Position numbers and translations under genes: made by a program. Under the pieces are notes generated by a model. That model did not search any database. It was not told the DNA's origin and saw nothing but the letters and a program-made list of their open reading frames with translations. From contig LBSF01000032.1 in assembly GCA_000991805.1 (NCBI GenBank), forward strand, positions 1 to 6,680: a DNA stretch of 6,680 nt, given 5' to 3'. Positions 5,523 through 6,680 of this stretch are shown piece by piece. The DNA is from a candidate division WS6 bacterium GW2011_GWC2_36_7. Its GTDB lineage: Bacteria; Patescibacteriota; Dojkabacteria; SC72. Each line of letters opens with the position of its first letter. The stretch's first letter is position 1.

Positions 5523-6041
5523 ATGATAGACAATGTATTAACATCTTGGAATATTCTGGAAATAATCGCAAAACTTTCTAGGAGAAAGATCGACTTATTA
5601 AGAGTCGAATACCGAAATTCCAATATTGTTCGATCTCGTATCGCTTTCTTAGGAGATCGAGAAATTCGACCACGCTTTGTTCCAGCGGTTGAAAAAAATA
5701 CAAAAGATCTTTTGTATAACGTAAATGATGATACTTTCATCATGAACTCGTCAAGTAAAGAGTCACAAGAATTTAATGCTCTTCTTTTTTGTGTATTCTA
5801 TCTTACTATGGAGCCGGCTTTCCTTAAGCACATCGTTATCGTGCATCAAAACCAGGAAGCCCAGGAAAGAGCAAAGATAGAAGATAATAAAATAGCTGGC
5901 ATAGAATTTGACGAATTCTCAACATGCAAGATTGAAACTTTTTCTTTCAGTCATCTAATTTCTGAGATTCCAGGAATTCAAGTTCGACTTGGCGGATTGC
6001 CTAATGTCAAAGATTCATTAACAAATGTTCTGGCTATTTAA
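5523..6041 (+). CDS. hypothetical protein, 172 aa, family not recognised
   Basis: I do not recognise this protein. It starts MIDNVLTSWNILEIIAKLSR, has an Arg-rich section between residues 20 and 51 (RRKIDLLRVEYRNSNIVRSR), then a hydrophobic stretch near 86-107 (ALLFCVFYLTMEPAFLKHIV) that looks like a buried helix and strand rather than a membrane segment because of its Glu, Lys and His. The remainder is mixed and ends SLTNVLAI. It is probably cytoplasmic. The start is fixed by GGAGG 4 nt before the ATG, the same spacing as in the 256-aa gene. Codons such as CGA and CGT set it apart from the RM genes. It lies 214 bp downstream of the 256-aa gene with its own promoter and boxA-like leader. Its stop codon coincides with the beginning of a stump of another gene, so its C-terminus or 3' flank may have been formed or trimmed at that junction. 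Confidence 0.82.
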   Translation: MIDNVLTSWNILEIIAKLSRRKIDLLRVEYRNSNIVRSRIAFLGDREIRPRFVPAVEKNTKDLLYNVNDDTFIMNSSSKESQEFNALLFCVFYLTMEPAFLKHIVIVHQNQEAQERAKIEDNKIAGIEFDEFSTCKIETFSFSHLISEIPGIQVRLGGLPNVKDSLTNVLAI

Positions 6042-6403
6042 ACCAGTTTCAGACATATGTTCCGTATTTAAGTTCAAATTGTCCCTTGCCTCGCAATGAA
6101 AACCTCGACAGTATCCCAAAAACTCCAAACAATGACACCTGCCTGGACTATATTGAACGCTTCCCGATGTGCAGAATTCAGACGGAGTCTCTGCCACCAA
6201 GCTGGAGTTATGAATGCAATAATTTTATTTACAACAAGATTAACTACCCTTCTTGCGTAGATACTCACAAAAACGATAGTGATTTTTATTTGGGTGAATG
6301 GAGAGTTTACTTGAGGTATTCTGAAAGTATTTGGAAACAAAGCCGTGAAGAAATTGTCCTTTACGACGAACTTGGCAAAAAAGTCAGCACTCTTAAATAT
6401 TAA
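6038..6403 (+). pseudogene. C-terminal stump of a secreted lamin-tail-like protein (decapitated gene)
   Basis: The open frame (entered after a stop at 6002-6004) reads as 121 residues of credible protein: LNQFQTYVPYLSSNCPLPRN at the left, five cysteines in all, the phrases CVDTHKNDSDFYLGEWRVYL and SIWKQSREEIVLYDELGKK, ending STLKY before TAA. From memory, this W-x(n)-EEIVLYDE-G ending resembles the end of lamin-tail-domain surface proteins in CPR genomes; no search was possible. There is no usable start: the only candidate is TTG at 6086, without a ribosome site and well inside the protein-like region. The likeliest reading is that the 5' part was lost when the material to the left was inserted, with the junction near the TAA of the 172-aa gene. 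The codon choice (CGC, CTG, TGC) is again unlike that of the RM genes. It overlaps the convergent methyltransferase gene by 11 bp. Confidence 0.6.
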
Positions 6404-6680
6404 TAATCCTGGAAATAATAATGCCGAAAGCTACGGAAACGTTTAGAGATTCTTTTTTACCCATCATTTTTATCTCCGCCACAATATCGCTCAAAGCTAA
6501 AATCTTGGAATCTACCCCAGAAACTTCATTCCCCACAATAAACAAAACCGGATATCTCACTTTCACTTTTTTGTAGTCAATAGAATTTTTACTTTGTTCA
6601 AAAGAAATGACATGGTATTTTTCTCTCTTTAGTTTTTTTATTAAATTTACCGGAGATTTCACACGTTCCCAGACAACAAT
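6393..6680 (-). CDS. SpoU/TrmH-family RNA 2'-O-methyltransferase, C-terminal part; runs off window end
   Basis: The visible 95 residues are the C-terminal SPOUT (knotted) half of a TrmH-type enzyme, which transfers a methyl group from S-adenosylmethionine to a ribose 2'-OH of tRNA or rRNA. Motif 2 is GNEVSGV (50-56 of the visible part) and motif 3 is SLNVSVAFGI (78-87), together forming the trefoil-knot cofactor site; EQSKNSIDY (28-36) precedes them in the usual place. The N-terminal part with motif 1 lies beyond 6680. A GTG at 6662-6660 is an internal Val codon, since the frame continues upstream as IVVWER. The tail is short (RIINI). The substrate cannot be told from this part. It is probably a core gene marking the flank of the island, and it converges on the lamin-tail-like stump. 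Confidence 0.9.
   Translation of the reverse strand: MVVWERVKSPVNLIKKLKREKYHVISFEQSKNSIDYKKVKVRYPVLFIVGNEVSGVDSKILALSDIVAEIKMMGKKESLNVSVAFGIIISRIINI

Noticed and set aside
5510..5743. 77-residue minus-strand frame over the start of the 172-aa gene
   Set aside because: The plus frame has GGAGG, a promoter and a longer credible protein; the minus frame has none of these.
6018..6340. Minus-strand frames of 60 and 88 residues over the stump
   Set aside because: The plus-strand reading gives coherent, Cys-containing protein text with family-like phrases; the minus frames do not.
1..6680. CRISPR array, tRNA or rRNA genes, insertion sequence with transposase
   Set aside because: I found no regularly spaced direct repeats, no tRNA-like cloverleaf with CCA end, no rRNA-like stretch and no transposase motif. 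The boxA-like motifs are not followed by rRNA.

Overview
The window looks like an accessory (defence-type) island meeting a core gene in a low-GC bacterial genome, most likely a Candidate Phyla Radiation / Patescibacteria member (Parcubacteria-like). That assignment is inference: it rests on AT-rich genes in the standard code, AGGAGG ribosome sites, short compact genes, a SpoU-type methyltransferase and a Cys-rich lamin-tail-like fragment, both of a style I associate with CPR genomes. No rRNA or marker gene is present to settle it.

Left part (1-3439, minus strand): a Type III restriction-modification operon, with the restriction helicase/nuclease Res (complete, motifs intact) followed 11 bp later by the methyltransferase Mod (N-terminal 258 residues; the rest lies beyond position 1). 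Res comes first and Mod second, the reverse of the classical mod-res order.

Middle part (3440-4346): a tiny, very basic 42-residue protein on the plus strand with a perfect AGGAGG. It is bracketed by a 12-bp inverted repeat and faces a minus-strand NYN-domain (PIN-like) ribonuclease with all expected acidic residues.

Right-middle part (4347-6041, plus strand): two proteins that I do not recognise (256 and 172 aa). Each has its own leader, and the two leaders share one plan: the same TATAGTATAAT promoter core, then a motif matching the bacterial rRNA antitermination boxA (11/13 and 12/13 to TGCTCTTTAACAA), then TCAGT(A/G)G, then a long near-perfect hairpin, then a strong GGAGG site 4 nt before ATG. 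Another long hairpin lies between the two genes. This shared boxA-hairpin leader is the most interesting thing in the window and may mark a family of antitermination-controlled genes.

Right edge (6038-6680): immediately at the stop codon of the 172-aa gene begins a 121-residue open frame with no start or ribosome site. I read it as the C-terminal stump of a secreted, lamin-tail-like protein, which would make about position 6040 the right boundary of the island. It converges, with an 11-bp overlap, on a minus-strand SpoU/TrmH-family RNA 2'-O-methyltransferase that runs off the window end and probably belongs to the core genome.
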